DNA from: Rhodanobacter spathiphylli B39
GTDB taxonomy: Bacteria; Pseudomonadota; Gammaproteobacteria; Xanthomonadales; Rhodanobacteraceae
Assembly: GCF_000264295.1 (NCBI RefSeq)
Contig: NZ_AJXT01000046.1
Coordinates: forward strand, 38,654-102,653
DNA length: 64,000 nt
Reading direction: 5' to 3'
Shown: in pieces, positions 35,369 through 43,716 of the stretch
Layout: every line of letters begins with the position of its first letter
Position numbering within the stretch: position 1 is the first letter of the stretch
The notes under the pieces: generated by a model
Seen by the model: the letters and a program-made list of their open reading frames with translations, nothing else
Database searches by the model: none
What the model was told of the DNA's origin: nothing
Program-made: the position numbers and the translations under genes

Positions 35369-35460
35369 GCGGTTTGAGTCTTTCAAGCTCTCAGGCCGGA
35401 CATGGCCGGGCGTGCGCTGGAGGAAAACCACAGGAAGCGGTTTTCCTCCCAAGCTCTGAA
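35367..35460. repeat. Structured multi-hairpin repeat, copy A
   Basis: It begins at the stop codon of the permease gene. It holds a small imperfect stem (GAGC..TTGA / TCAA..GCTC, 35367-35390), a CCGG-rich palindromic stretch (GGCCGGACATGGCCGG), and a perfect 11-base stem GGAGGAAAACC / GGTTTTCCTCC (35419-35449) with loop ACAGGAAGC, then AGCTCTGAACGG. Its partner copy follows the next gene. Confidence 0.7.
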
Positions 35461-35494
35461 CGGAACGCCCGGCGCGGCTGATAAAGTTGCACCG

Positions 35495-36634
35495 ATGCCT
35501 TCCCGCCCGAACCCGCCGACGACTGCAACCCTGCGCCAGCGCCTCGCGGACGAGTGGCTGCTGTGCCTGTTCGCGGTGCTGGCCATCGCGCTGGCGATCT
35601 TCGATCCGCAGCCGGCCGGCCGCTATCGGCACTGGCTGCAGCTGCCCACGCTGGCGGGCCTCACCGGCCTGCTGATCGCGATCCAGGGCATCCGCGACAG
35701 CGGCCTGGTGCAGCATGCCGCCGTCGCCGTGGTGGCGCGCGCGCATTCGCTGCGCAGCCTGGGCCTGCTGCTGGTGGTGGCGACGGCGCTGCTGTCGATG
35801 GGGCTGACCAATGACGTGAGCCTGTTCCTGATCGTGCCGCTGACCCTGGCGATCGGCAGCGTTTCGAATTTGCCGGTGCTGCGCATGGTGGTGCTGGAAG
35901 CCCTGGCGGTGAACGCAGGCTCCACCCTGAGCCCGATCGGCAATCCGCAGAACCTGCTGTTGTGGCAGCACTCGAAGCTGCCGTTCCTGCACTTCGCCGC
36001 GGCGATGCTGCCGGCGGCGATGGTGATGCTGGTGCTGGTCGCCGGATTTGCCTGGCTGTGGCTGCCGCGTGAGCGCGTGGCGTTGAATCCGCAACGGATC
36101 GACGGCGCCGTCACGTCGACGCGGCTGGGCACGTGGTCGATGGCCGCCCTGCTCGGCATGGTGCTCGCCATGGAATACGGCCAGGCGCCCCTGGGGGCCG
36201 GGTTGTTGCTGCTGTCGTATGCGCTGCTGGCGCGGCCCAGCCTGCTGCGGATCGACTGGCTGCTGCTGGCCACCTTCGCCGCGATCTTCGTCGGGCTCGG
36301 CCATTTTTCCAGCCTGCCGCTGGTGCAGCAGGCGCTGGATCGGCTCGACCTCGATCATCCGCTGACCCTGTATGCCAGCGGCATCGTCGCCGCCCAGTTG
36401 ATCAGCAACGTGCCGGCGACGGTGCTGTTGCTCGAGCGCACAACGGACCCGATCGCGCTGGCGGTCGCGGTGAACGTGGGCGGCTTTGGCGTGGCGATCG
36501 GTTCGCTGGCCAACCTGATCGCCCTGCGCCTGGCGAAGCAGCCGCAGGGGCTGCGGCTGCTGCACCGGGTCTCGATACCGTTCCTGCTGGTCTGTGCGCC
36601 GCTGGCCTATCTGGCGTGGCGCTGGCTGGGCTGA
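35495..36634 (+). CDS. SLC13/ArsB-like (divalent anion/Na+ symporter superfamily) transporter
   Basis: A 379-residue inner-membrane transporter with 10-11 hydrophobic segments. The two SLC13-type Asn/Pro hairpin motifs are visible: NAGSTLSPIGNPQNLLLW (about 145-162) and NVPATVLLLE with NVGGFGVAIGSLANLIA near the C-terminus. The shape resembles YbiR and other ArsB/NhaD-like carriers; the substrate (carboxylate, metalloid or Na+) cannot be assigned. The gene is flanked on both sides by related multi-hairpin repeats, so it may have its own transcript boundaries. Confidence 0.85.
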   Translation: MPSRPNPPTTATLRQRLADEWLLCLFAVLAIALAIFDPQPAGRYRHWLQLPTLAGLTGLLIAIQGIRDSGLVQHAAVAVVARAHSLRSLGLLLVVATALLSMGLTNDVSLFLIVPLTLAIGSVSNLPVLRMVVLEALAVNAGSTLSPIGNPQNLLLWQHSKLPFLHFAAAMLPAAMVMLVLVAGFAWLWLPRERVALNPQRIDGAVTSTRLGTWSMAALLGMVLAMEYGQAPLGAGLLLLSYALLARPSLLRIDWLLLATFAAIFVGLGHFSSLPLVQQALDRLDLDHPLTLYASGIVAAQLISNVPATVLLLERTTDPIALAVAVNVGGFGVAIGSLANLIALRLAKQPQGLRLLHRVSIPFLLVCAPLAYLAWRWLG

Positions 36635-36796
36635 GAGGTTGTGGTTTTTTCAACCTCGAAGCCCGGCCATGGATGGCCGGGCGCGGATCGGTCACGCAAG
36701 TGACTGATCCGCGTGAGCACGTCCGGGCACGTACCGGACGTGCGATGGAAGAAAACCGCAGGAAGTGGTTTTCTTCACAGGCTCTGACCGGCCCGA
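36635..36796. repeat. Structured multi-hairpin repeat, copy B
   Basis: Five successive stems fill the spacer between the transporter and the convergent DUF4097 gene: GAGGTTG / CAACCTC (36635-36657); GCCCGGCCAT / ATGGCCGGGC (36661-36682); a 13-base stem with a GCAA tetraloop and one G-T pair (36683-36712); GCACGTCCGG / CCGGACGTGC (36717-36743); and GAAGAAAACC / GGTTTTCTTC (36748-36776) with loop GCAGGAAGT. The last stem matches copy A with paired compensatory changes. Confidence 0.75.
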
Positions 36797-37582
36797 TCAG
36801 TCGTCGTCGTTGTCGTGCGGCACGCTGACCTTGCCCTTCACGCCGGAGTGGCTCACGTCGCCGCTGCCCTTGGCGCCCAGGTTGAAATCGCCACCCACGT
36901 CGCTGACGTCGAGATCGCCGGAACCCAGCGTGTCGGCGCGCACGCTGCCACCGACTTGGCGCAGGGTGACGTCGCCCGAACCGATGCTGCCGATGCGGGC
37001 ATCGCCCTTGACGCCGTCGGCCTTGAAATCGCCGGAGCCGACCGAGCCCAGGTCGAGGCTGCCGATGTCGGTGGCGTCGATATCGCCCGAACCCACGCTG
37101 GCGCCGAACTTGCCCGACAGCTGGCGCACGTGCAGGTCGCCGGAGCCCACGCTGGCCTGCAGCTGTTGCATGCCGGCCACGTCGGCGTCGCCGGAGCCGA
37201 CGCGCAAGGTCACCGGCAGGTTGGCGGGCAACTGCATGGTGACTTCGAGGCTGGCGTAGGAGTCGCCGCCGAACAGGTTGAAGCTGAAACCGCCGCCATC
37301 GCCACCGATGTCGACCAGCAGCTGGTCGCCGTCGCGGCGCTGGGTGACCTGCAACTTGTCCAGCACCGCCTGGCTCGATGCGCAGGCACGGCCGGTCAGG
37401 GTCAGCCCCTTGTTGCCGCCGCTGCCGGTCAGGTGCAGATCCTGGCTGTGCACATCGATCTGGACGCCGTGCACGCCGGCCAGGTCCAGCTGCAGGTTGC
37501 GCGGCGCCTCATATTTGCAGGGGCTGGTGGCGAAGCAGGCGAATGGGGCGAGCAGCAGGGCTGCGGTGAGAATACGGCGCAT
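36797..37582 (-). CDS. Exported DUF4097-type beta-strand repeat protein
   Basis: A 261-residue exported protein. After a signal peptide (1-18) comes a globular part with two Cys residues, then at least seven GSGD motifs spaced about 17-20 residues apart (VGSGDADVAGM, VGSGDLHVRQL, VGSGDIDATDI, VGSGDFKADGV, IGSGDVTLRQV, LGSGDLDVSDV, KGSGDVSHSGV), the pattern of a right-handed beta-helix or polymeric beta-solenoid of the DUF4097/DUF2807 type. It ends in an acidic tail. AAGGAGAG precedes the ATG at 37582. It may be an adhesin or cell-surface scaffold; function is unknown. Confidence 0.85.
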   Translation of the reverse strand: MRRILTAALLLAPFACFATSPCKYEAPRNLQLDLAGVHGVQIDVHSQDLHLTGSGGNKGLTLTGRACASSQAVLDKLQVTQRRDGDQLLVDIGGDGGGFSFNLFGGDSYASLEVTMQLPANLPVTLRVGSGDADVAGMQQLQASVGSGDLHVRQLSGKFGASVGSGDIDATDIGSLDLGSVGSGDFKADGVKGDARIGSIGSGDVTLRQVGGSVRADTLGSGDLDVSDVGGDFNLGAKGSGDVSHSGVKGKVSVPHDNDDD

Positions 37583-37732
37583 GGAACTCTCCTTGAGGGA
37601 TGGACGCGATGGGTCGACACCGGTTGGGATGCCGCTGCCCGCCAAAGGGTTGCAAGCGGGCGGCACGAGCGCGCCGGTCAACCCGGGCCGCCCCGCCGCG
37701 TTCCTGCCTGGTACCCATCACGGAGACAGACC

Positions 37733-38242
37733 ATGCATCGCAAGACCCTGCTCGCTTCCACGCTGGCCCTGATGATCGCCGGATCGGCCACCTTCGTGAT
37801 GGCCCAGAATACGCCGCCGCCGGCACCGCCCGCCAAGACCGGCAAGTCCATGCACATCCTCCCGGGCGACCATGACGATGCGATGCGCATGCACATGCGC
37901 TCGCACGGGTTCGATCGCGGGCACGGCCGCGGGCACGACGGGGTGATCGGCGACCTGCATGCGCTGGAACGGCTGTACACGCAGGCCGGCCGCGGCAAGG
38001 AGATGGCTGCGGTCTACAACGACGTGCTGGCCAAGTCGCAGGACCCGCAGGTGCGTGACTACGTCTACCAGCGCCTGGCTCGCCTGCAGGCGCAGCCGGC
38101 GAACGTGGATCAGGCGATCGCCACCCTGCGCAAGGGGCTGGATGAAAACCTGGCCAACGAGGCGAAGATGCGTGCCGAGCACGACAAGATGCGCGCTGCC
38201 TGGCAGCAGCGTGCCGGCCAGGCCACCCCCGCGGCCAAGTAG
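37733..38242 (+). CDS. Small exported His/Met-rich helical protein
   Basis: A 169-residue protein of unknown function with a signal peptide (1-24, ending FVMAQ). The mature N-terminus has a His/Met/Asp-rich stretch (about 38-70: MHILPGDHDD, MRMHMRSHG, RGHGRGHDG) that could bind metal ions. The rest is predicted helical, with a tetratricopeptide-like pattern (LERLYTQAGRGKEMAAVYNDVLAKS, YVYQRLARLQAQPANVDQAIATLRKGL). It is divergent from the DUF4097 gene, so the two could share regulation. GGAG lies at RBS distance. Confidence 0.75.
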   Translation: MHRKTLLASTLALMIAGSATFVMAQNTPPPAPPAKTGKSMHILPGDHDDAMRMHMRSHGFDRGHGRGHDGVIGDLHALERLYTQAGRGKEMAAVYNDVLAKSQDPQVRDYVYQRLARLQAQPANVDQAIATLRKGLDENLANEAKMRAEHDKMRAAWQQRAGQATPAAK

Positions 38243-38295
38243 GTTCCGCCGAGGCGAGGAACCGGCGGCGCCATGGTTTCCGCCATCGCGCCGTT

Positions 38296-39099
38296 TCAGG
38301 GTGTCCGCTCGGCCTGCTTGGCGCGCTGCCACAGTTGCTCCTGTTCATCGAGCGTGCGCTCGGCGAACGCCGCGCCCTCGGCCGCGGCCAGCTGTTCCAT
38401 CTGCCGGAAACGGCGTTCGAACTTCGCATTGGCATGGCGCAGCGCCTGCGAGAAGTCGACGCCGGCGTGGCGCGCCAGGTTCACCATCACGAACAGCACG
38501 TCGCCGATTTCGTCCTGCAGGCGCGCCGGATCGGCACCCTTGGCGAACTCGACCCGCACCTCTTCCACTTCCTCGGCCAGCTTCTCCAGCACCGGCTCCG
38601 GGCCGGGCCATTCGAAACCGGTGTCCGCGGCGCGCTGCTGGAGCTTGTACGCGCGCTTCCATTCCGGCAGGCCCGTCGAGATGCCGGCCAGCGCACTGTC
38701 GTCCATCGACGCGCCTTTCGCCGCGCGCTCGGCCGACTTGATCTGCTCCCACGCCTGCATCTGCTCGGTGAGGTCGGCGTAGCGCGTGTCGCCGAACACG
38801 TGGGGGTGGCGGCGCAGCATCTTCGCGCTGATCGCGTGGGCCACGTCGGCGAACTCGAACAGGCCGCGCTCGGAGGCCATCTGGGCGTGGAAAACCACCT
38901 GCAGCAGCAGGTCGCCGAGTTCGTCGCAAAGGTCGGTCCAGTCCTGCCGATCGATCGCATCGGCGACCTCGTAGGCCTCCTCGATGGTATAGGCCGCGAT
39001 CGAGGAAAAGTCCTGTTGCACATCCCACGGACAACCGTTCTGCGGATCGCGCAGGCGCGCCATGATGGCTAGCAGGTCATCGAGGCTGTATTTGGTCAT
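38296..39099 (-). CDS. mazG: Nucleoside triphosphate pyrophosphohydrolase MazG
   Basis: Cytoplasmic all-alpha NTP pyrophosphohydrolase that destroys aberrant (d)NTPs and, in E. coli, lowers ppGpp through MazEF control. The 267 residues contain the two MazG domains, with EEAYEVADAID and ELGDLLLQVVFHAQM in the first and EEVEEVRVEF and EIGDVLFVMVNLARH in the second. It is the last gene of a minus-strand run of phosphate-ester-cleaving genes. Its 106-base upstream spacer is purine-rich, with no clear RBS. Confidence 0.95.
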   Translation of the reverse strand: MTKYSLDDLLAIMARLRDPQNGCPWDVQQDFSSIAAYTIEEAYEVADAIDRQDWTDLCDELGDLLLQVVFHAQMASERGLFEFADVAHAISAKMLRRHPHVFGDTRYADLTEQMQAWEQIKSAERAAKGASMDDSALAGISTGLPEWKRAYKLQQRAADTGFEWPGPEPVLEKLAEEVEEVRVEFAKGADPARLQDEIGDVLFVMVNLARHAGVDFSQALRHANAKFERRFRQMEQLAAAEGAAFAERTLDEQEQLWQRAKQAERTP

Positions 39100-39205
39100 G
39101 AGATGAAAAGCGAGTGGAGAGGAGTGAGGAGTGAGAGAAAGCCAAGAAGCCGGCGTGAGGGAGCGGGATGGAGCGTGAGCCCCTCTCGCTACTCGCCCCT
39201 TTCAC

Positions 39206-40018
39206 TCACTCCTCGCCTTTGAGCAGCCGTGCGGCCCAGTCGATCGCACGATCGCCCACCGCGATGAACTCCGGATTCAGCAGCGATTCGCCCCGGTTGT
39301 AGCGGAACGGCTGGCCGGCCAGATCCAGCACGGCGCCGCCGGCCTCGTCGAGCACGCATTGTGCCGCGGCGGTATCCCATTCGCTGGTGGGGCCCAGGCG
39401 CAGATAGACGTCCGCATCGCCACGGGCGATCAGGCAGAATTTCAGCGACGAGCCCAGCGGCACCATCCGGTAGTCGTCGCCGATCAGGCGTTGCAGCACC
39501 TCGCCCTGCGCTCCACCGTGCGAGCGGCTGCCGGCCACCGTCGGCGGCTGCGCCATCGCCCGCGCATGGATGCGCTGCCACGCGCCGTCCGCCTGCGTCT
39601 GCAGCCAGGCGCCCTGGCCTTGCGCGGCGACGTACAACTCGCCGGTCACCGGCGCCAGTACCACGCCGAGCACGCTGCGGCGATCGTCGATCAGGGCGAT
39701 GTTGACGGTGAATTCGCCGTTGCGCTTGACGAACTCGCGGGTGCCGTCGAGCGGATCGACCAGCCAGTAGCGCGACCATTGCCGGCGCTCGGACCACGGC
39801 CGCGCGCTGGCTTCCTCCGACAGCACCGGCCATTGCTCATCGAGCGCAGACAGGCCCGCCATGATGGCCTGCTGGGCGGCGAGGTCGGCCGCAGTCAATG
39901 GCGACGCGTCGTCCTTCATCTGCACCGCGAAATCGCCGTGGTAGACATCCAGGATGGCCACTCCCGCCGCGCGTGCGATGACGCCGATCTTCCTTGCCAG
40001 TTCGGGCGGCATGCTCAT
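39206..40018 (-). CDS. cysQ: 3'(2'),5'-bisphosphate nucleotidase CysQ
   Basis: Mg-dependent phosphatase that removes pAp formed in sulfate assimilation. The 270-residue protein has the IMPase-family signatures DPLDGTREF and SEWDTAAA. The NG-FTVNIALI segment and overall length match CysQ rather than inositol monophosphatase. It overlaps the nudE stop by four bases (ATGA), so the two are coupled. Confidence 0.92.
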   Translation of the reverse strand: MSMPPELARKIGVIARAAGVAILDVYHGDFAVQMKDDASPLTAADLAAQQAIMAGLSALDEQWPVLSEEASARPWSERRQWSRYWLVDPLDGTREFVKRNGEFTVNIALIDDRRSVLGVVLAPVTGELYVAAQGQGAWLQTQADGAWQRIHARAMAQPPTVAGSRSHGGAQGEVLQRLIGDDYRMVPLGSSLKFCLIARGDADVYLRLGPTSEWDTAAAQCVLDEAGGAVLDLAGQPFRYNRGESLLNPEFIAVGDRAIDWAARLLKGEE

Positions 40019-40572
40019 GATTTCCGGAACCTTCCGGCCAGATATTCGCGGGCCATGAACAGCGCGGCGATCGAGCGCCCTTCGGTGACGTCGTCACGGC
40101 CGAGCAAGGTGTGCAGTTCGGACATCTTCCATGGCACCACTTCAAGTTCCTCCGGTTCGTCGCCGACCAGTTTCTCGGGATACAGGTCCTGGGCCAGCAC
40201 CACGTGCGCCATGTGCGTCATGTACGACGGCGACAGCGACAGGTTGTGCAGGATCTTCAGCTTGTGCGCGCCGTAGCCGATCTCCTCCTTCAGCTCGCGC
40301 TCGGCGCCCTGCTCGGCGGTCTCGTCCTGGTCCAGCCTGCCCTTGGGCAGGCCGAGTTCGTAGCGTCCCACGCCACCGCCGTATTCGCGCACCAGCAGCA
40401 CCGTCTCGTCATCCAGCATCGGCACGATGATGACGGCACCCAGGCCGCTTCCCTTCAGCCGCTCGTAGGTGCGGCGCTCGCCGTTGGAAAACTCCAGGTC
40501 GACCTGCTCCACATGCAGGAAATGGCTGTCGGTGACGTCGCGGGTCGCGTGGATGATCGGTAGTTTGCGCAT
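40015..40572 (-). CDS. nudE: ADP compounds hydrolase NudE
   Basis: Nudix hydrolase that cleaves ADP-ribose, Ap3A and related ADP compounds. The 185 residues include a complete Nudix box (LPKGRLDQDETAEQGAE then RELKEEIGYG). In gammaproteobacteria nudE is next to cysQ, as here, and the four-base overlap makes that link direct. Confidence 0.93.
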   Translation of the reverse strand: MRKLPIIHATRDVTDSHFLHVEQVDLEFSNGERRTYERLKGSGLGAVIIVPMLDDETVLLVREYGGGVGRYELGLPKGRLDQDETAEQGAERELKEEIGYGAHKLKILHNLSLSPSYMTHMAHVVLAQDLYPEKLVGDEPEELEVVPWKMSELHTLLGRDDVTEGRSIAALFMAREYLAGRFRKS

Positions 40573-40595
40573 CCGCCCATTCTAGCTCGCGTGGC

Positions 40596-41372
40596 TCAGC
40601 GCCGCAGGCGCTGCAGCGCCTGCGCGTGGATCGCGGGCGTGCCGGCCAGCACGCTGCGCGTGTCCAGACCCGGCGCAGCGCCGTCCAGGTCGGTGAACAC
40701 GCCGCCGGCCTCGCGCACGATCACCGCCAGTGCCGCCACGTCGAGGATGTTCACGTCCGACTCGATCACCAGATCGAGGCTGCCGCGCGCCAGCAGGTGG
40801 TAGTGGCAGAAGTCGCCATAGCCGCGGATCCGGTTGCTGTCGCGGATCAGCGCGCCCAGCGCATCCCAGCGGGAGTCGCCGGTGAGGGTCCGGATGTTGC
40901 CGGTGGAAATCGAGGCCGCGCCCATTTCGCCGGTCGCCGCCACGCGCACGCGTTCGCCGTCCAGCCAGGCACCTTCGCCGGCGCTGGCCCACATCGTCTC
41001 GCCGTAGACCGGCGCGCTCGACACGCCGAGCACCAGCTCGTCGCCATCCATCAGGGCGATCTGGGTGGAGAAGAACGGCGTGCGGCGCACGAAGCTCTTG
41101 GTGCCGTCCAGCGGATCGACCAGCCACAGCAGGCCGCCGCGCTCGCCGTCCAGGCCGAACTCCTCGCCGTAGATCGATGCCTGCGGCAACGCGGCCTGCA
41201 GGATCTTCCGGATCGCCTGCTCGGCTTCGCGATCGGCCACGGTGACCGGCGTGGCGTCGGACTTCAGTTCCACCTCGACGCCACGAAGCCAGTAGTGGCG
41301 GATCACCTCGGCGGCCGCCGCGGCCGCGTCGCGGGCGGCTGACAGGGCTGTTGCGGCGATATCGGGAGTCAT
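40596..41372 (-). CDS. Inositol monophosphatase-family phosphatase
   Basis: A 258-residue Mg/Li-sensitive phosphatase of the IMPase/HisN group, with GEEFG, DPLDGTKSFVRRTPFF and ESDVNILDVAALAVIVREAGG. This subgroup (HisN-like) dephosphorylates histidinol-phosphate or other small phosphates in some bacteria. Since Xanthomonadales normally make histidinol phosphatase in HisB, I do not assign a substrate. It starts 15 bases before the gspN stop and continues the minus-strand run. Confidence 0.85.
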   Translation of the reverse strand: MTPDIAATALSAARDAAAAAAEVIRHYWLRGVEVELKSDATPVTVADREAEQAIRKILQAALPQASIYGEEFGLDGERGGLLWLVDPLDGTKSFVRRTPFFSTQIALMDGDELVLGVSSAPVYGETMWASAGEGAWLDGERVRVAATGEMGAASISTGNIRTLTGDSRWDALGALIRDSNRIRGYGDFCHYHLLARGSLDLVIESDVNILDVAALAVIVREAGGVFTDLDGAAPGLDTRSVLAGTPAIHAQALQRLRR

Positions 41373-41387
41373 GCCGGTCTCGTTCCT

Positions 41388-42173
41388 TCAAAGGGTGGGC
41401 GCTGGCGGCGCATTGGCGGCCAGTCCGCCATGGCGCCGGATATGCGTACTGCCGTCCGCTGCCGGTGCCGCCAGCGTGGCCAGCCAGCGACGCAGCATCG
41501 GATCAGTCTGTCGGCTGCGCAACGTGGCGTCCAGTCGCCAACCCAGCGGACTGAGCTGCAACCCGCCGGCAAGCTGCAGCGGACCGCTGTCGGCGTCGCG
41601 CAGCTGCACGTCGATCACTCCGCCCCGTGCCTGTGCGGTGGCCTGCAATTCGCCCAGGGCGACGTCGCCCTGCGGCGTCCGCATGACCGCGTCGTGCCAG
41701 CTCGCCTGCGCGTCCAGCTGCATCGGCCAGCCTGCGCGCAGCCGCGCGTGGGCAACCTGCAGTTGCAGTTCGCCCCGCGGTTTCCCCCAGGGCGTGGCGA
41801 GTTCGTGACCGATCGCCGTCGAGCTTGCCCGGACGCTGGCGTCGCGCACGTCCACTTCATCACCGGGCAGACGTTCCAGCCCGCCCGAAAGATGCAGCTG
41901 CGGCCCATCGAAATCCAGGCGCAGGCGCGGCTGGCCCAGCAGAGCGCTTCGTGACAGCTGCCATTGCAACTGGCCGCGGGTCCGCCCGTCCGCCGCGATC
42001 ACCGCGCCGGCACGGCCGTTCCACACGCTGCCGCTGACCTGCTGCAGCCGGATACCGTGCAGCGACGGCTCGATCCACGGCAATGCCCAGCGCGCGGGCA
42101 GGAAGCACAGCAGCGCGCCGGCCAGCACCAGCAACAGGACGAAACCGATCAGGCAAGTTCGCAATGGCTTCAA
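41388..42173 (-). CDS. gspN: Type II secretion protein N-like membrane protein
   Basis: A 261-residue inner-membrane protein with one N-terminal helix (about 8-27) and a periplasmic domain of the GspN type (LQQVSGSVWNGRAGAVIAADGRTRGQLQW is the family block). GspN is an accessory of type II secretion of unknown exact role. The start is a TTG at 42173 directly before the membrane helix; no good ATG is in frame. It is isolated from other type II secretion genes in this window and divergent from bioA. Confidence 0.8.
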   Translation of the reverse strand: MKPLRTCLIGFVLLLVLAGALLCFLPARWALPWIEPSLHGIRLQQVSGSVWNGRAGAVIAADGRTRGQLQWQLSRSALLGQPRLRLDFDGPQLHLSGGLERLPGDEVDVRDASVRASSTAIGHELATPWGKPRGELQLQVAHARLRAGWPMQLDAQASWHDAVMRTPQGDVALGELQATAQARGGVIDVQLRDADSGPLQLAGGLQLSPLGWRLDATLRSRQTDPMLRRWLATLAAPAADGSTHIRRHGGLAANAPPAPTL

Positions 42174-42240
42174 GCGGGGAATTCCAGGTGGGACGATGCA
42201 CGGGCTTGAGCGACCGTCGCGCTGCACCGATGATAGCCGG

Positions 42241-43644
42241 ATGACCAACCTCGCAAACGGCAACACTGCGCTCGCGGCGCGCGACCTGCGCCATGTCTGG
42301 CACCCCTGCACCCAGATGCATGATCACGACCCCACCGGTTCGGGCAGCGTGCCGATGCTGCCGATCGTGCGGGGCGACGGTGCCTGGCTCGTCGATGCCA
42401 ACGGCAAGCGCTACCTGGATGGCATCAGTTCGTGGTGGACCAACCTGTTCGGCCATGCCAATCCGCGCATCGCCGCGGCCCTGGCCGAGCAGGCGCGCAC
42501 GCTCGAGCACGTGATTTTCGCCGGCTTCACCCACGAGCCAGCCATCGCGCTGGCGGAAGAGCTGACAAGGATCACGCCGCCCGGACTGGATCGGGTGTTC
42601 TACGCCGACAATGGTTCGGCGGCGATCGAAGTGGCGCTGAAGATGAGCTTCCACTACTGGCTCAACCAGGGCCACGGCGAGAAGACCCGCTTCATCGCGC
42701 TGACCGGCAGCTATCACGGCGAGACGCTGGGCGCGCTGTCGGTCAGCGATGTCGCGCTGTACCGCAAGACCTACGCGCCGCTGCTGCTGACGCCGTTCCT
42801 GGCGCCATCGGCGGACACCTGGCAGGCCGAGCCCGGCGAATCGCCCGAACAGGTGGCCATGCGCGCGCTGGCCGCCCTTCGGGTGCTGCTCGAGCAGCAC
42901 GCGCACGAGACCTGTGCGGTGATCGTCGAGCCGCTGGTGCAATGCGCCGGCGGCATGCGCATGTATCACCCGGCGTATCTCAGCGGCCTGCGCGCGCTGT
43001 GCGACGAGTTCGCCGTGCACTTCATCGCCGACGAGATCGCCGTGGGCTTCGGCCGTACCGGTACGCTGTTCGCCTGCGAACAGGCTCCTGCAGCATCCGG
43101 GCGTGGCGGCGGTGTGTCGCCGGATTTCATGTGCCTGTCGAAGGGACTGACCGGCGGTTTCCTGCCCCTGTCGGCCGTGCTGACCAGCGAGGCGATCTAC
43201 CAAGCGTTCTACGCCGAATACGCTGCCGGCAAGGCATTCCTGCACTCGCACAGCTACACCGGCAACCCGCTGGCCTGCCGCGTGGCGCTGGAGACGCTGG
43301 CGATCTTCCGCGACGAGCCGGTGCTGGAACGCAACCGTCATTTGGCCGTCCATCTGGGTCGCCGCCTGGAGGCCCTGCGCGATCACCCGCATGTCGCCGA
43401 CGTGCGCCAGACCGGCATGATCGCGGCGGTGGAGCTGGTCGCCGACAAGGCCAGCCGGCGACCTTTCCCGGCGGAACAGCGGCGGGGCTTGCGCGTCTAC
43501 CTGCACGGCCTGGAGCACGGCGTGCTGTTGCGGCCGCTGGGCGACGTGATCTATTTCATGCCGCCCTACGTGGTCAGCGCGGCGGAAATCGACCTGCTGG
43601 TCGACACGGCGATTGCCGGGATCGAACGCGCCGTGAGCCATTGA
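42241..43644 (+). CDS. bioA: Adenosylmethionine-8-amino-7-oxononanoate aminotransferase
   Basis: PLP enzyme of biotin synthesis that forms 7,8-diaminopelargonate. The 467 residues show WHPCTQM near the N-terminus, GSAAIEVALKMS, TGSYHGETLGALS, DEIAVGFGRTG and the PLP lysine K301 in CLSKGLTGG. I chose the ATG at 42241 (MTNLANGN); an upstream in-frame start at 42196 overlaps gspN. No other bio gene is nearby. Confidence 0.95.
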   Translation: MTNLANGNTALAARDLRHVWHPCTQMHDHDPTGSGSVPMLPIVRGDGAWLVDANGKRYLDGISSWWTNLFGHANPRIAAALAEQARTLEHVIFAGFTHEPAIALAEELTRITPPGLDRVFYADNGSAAIEVALKMSFHYWLNQGHGEKTRFIALTGSYHGETLGALSVSDVALYRKTYAPLLLTPFLAPSADTWQAEPGESPEQVAMRALAALRVLLEQHAHETCAVIVEPLVQCAGGMRMYHPAYLSGLRALCDEFAVHFIADEIAVGFGRTGTLFACEQAPAASGRGGGVSPDFMCLSKGLTGGFLPLSAVLTSEAIYQAFYAEYAAGKAFLHSHSYTGNPLACRVALETLAIFRDEPVLERNRHLAVHLGRRLEALRDHPHVADVRQTGMIAAVELVADKASRRPFPAEQRRGLRVYLHGLEHGVLLRPLGDVIYFMPPYVVSAAEIDLLVDTAIAGIERAVSH

Positions 43645-43716
43645 ACGGTGCGCGAGGCCTGCCCGCGGTCGGCGCCCGCGCTATGCTGGGCGGCCGCTCC
43701 ATGCCATCCGGTTCCC

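Noticed and set aside
39100..39205. Purine-rich tract with a partial complementary pyrimidine tract near the end of cysQ
   Set aside because: The pairing is imperfect and low-complexity; I could not define a repeat unit or function.
40596..41372. Calling the IMPase-family gene hisN
   Set aside because: Sequence signatures are shared by the whole family and histidinol phosphatase activity is usually supplied by HisB in this order, so the specific name is not justified.
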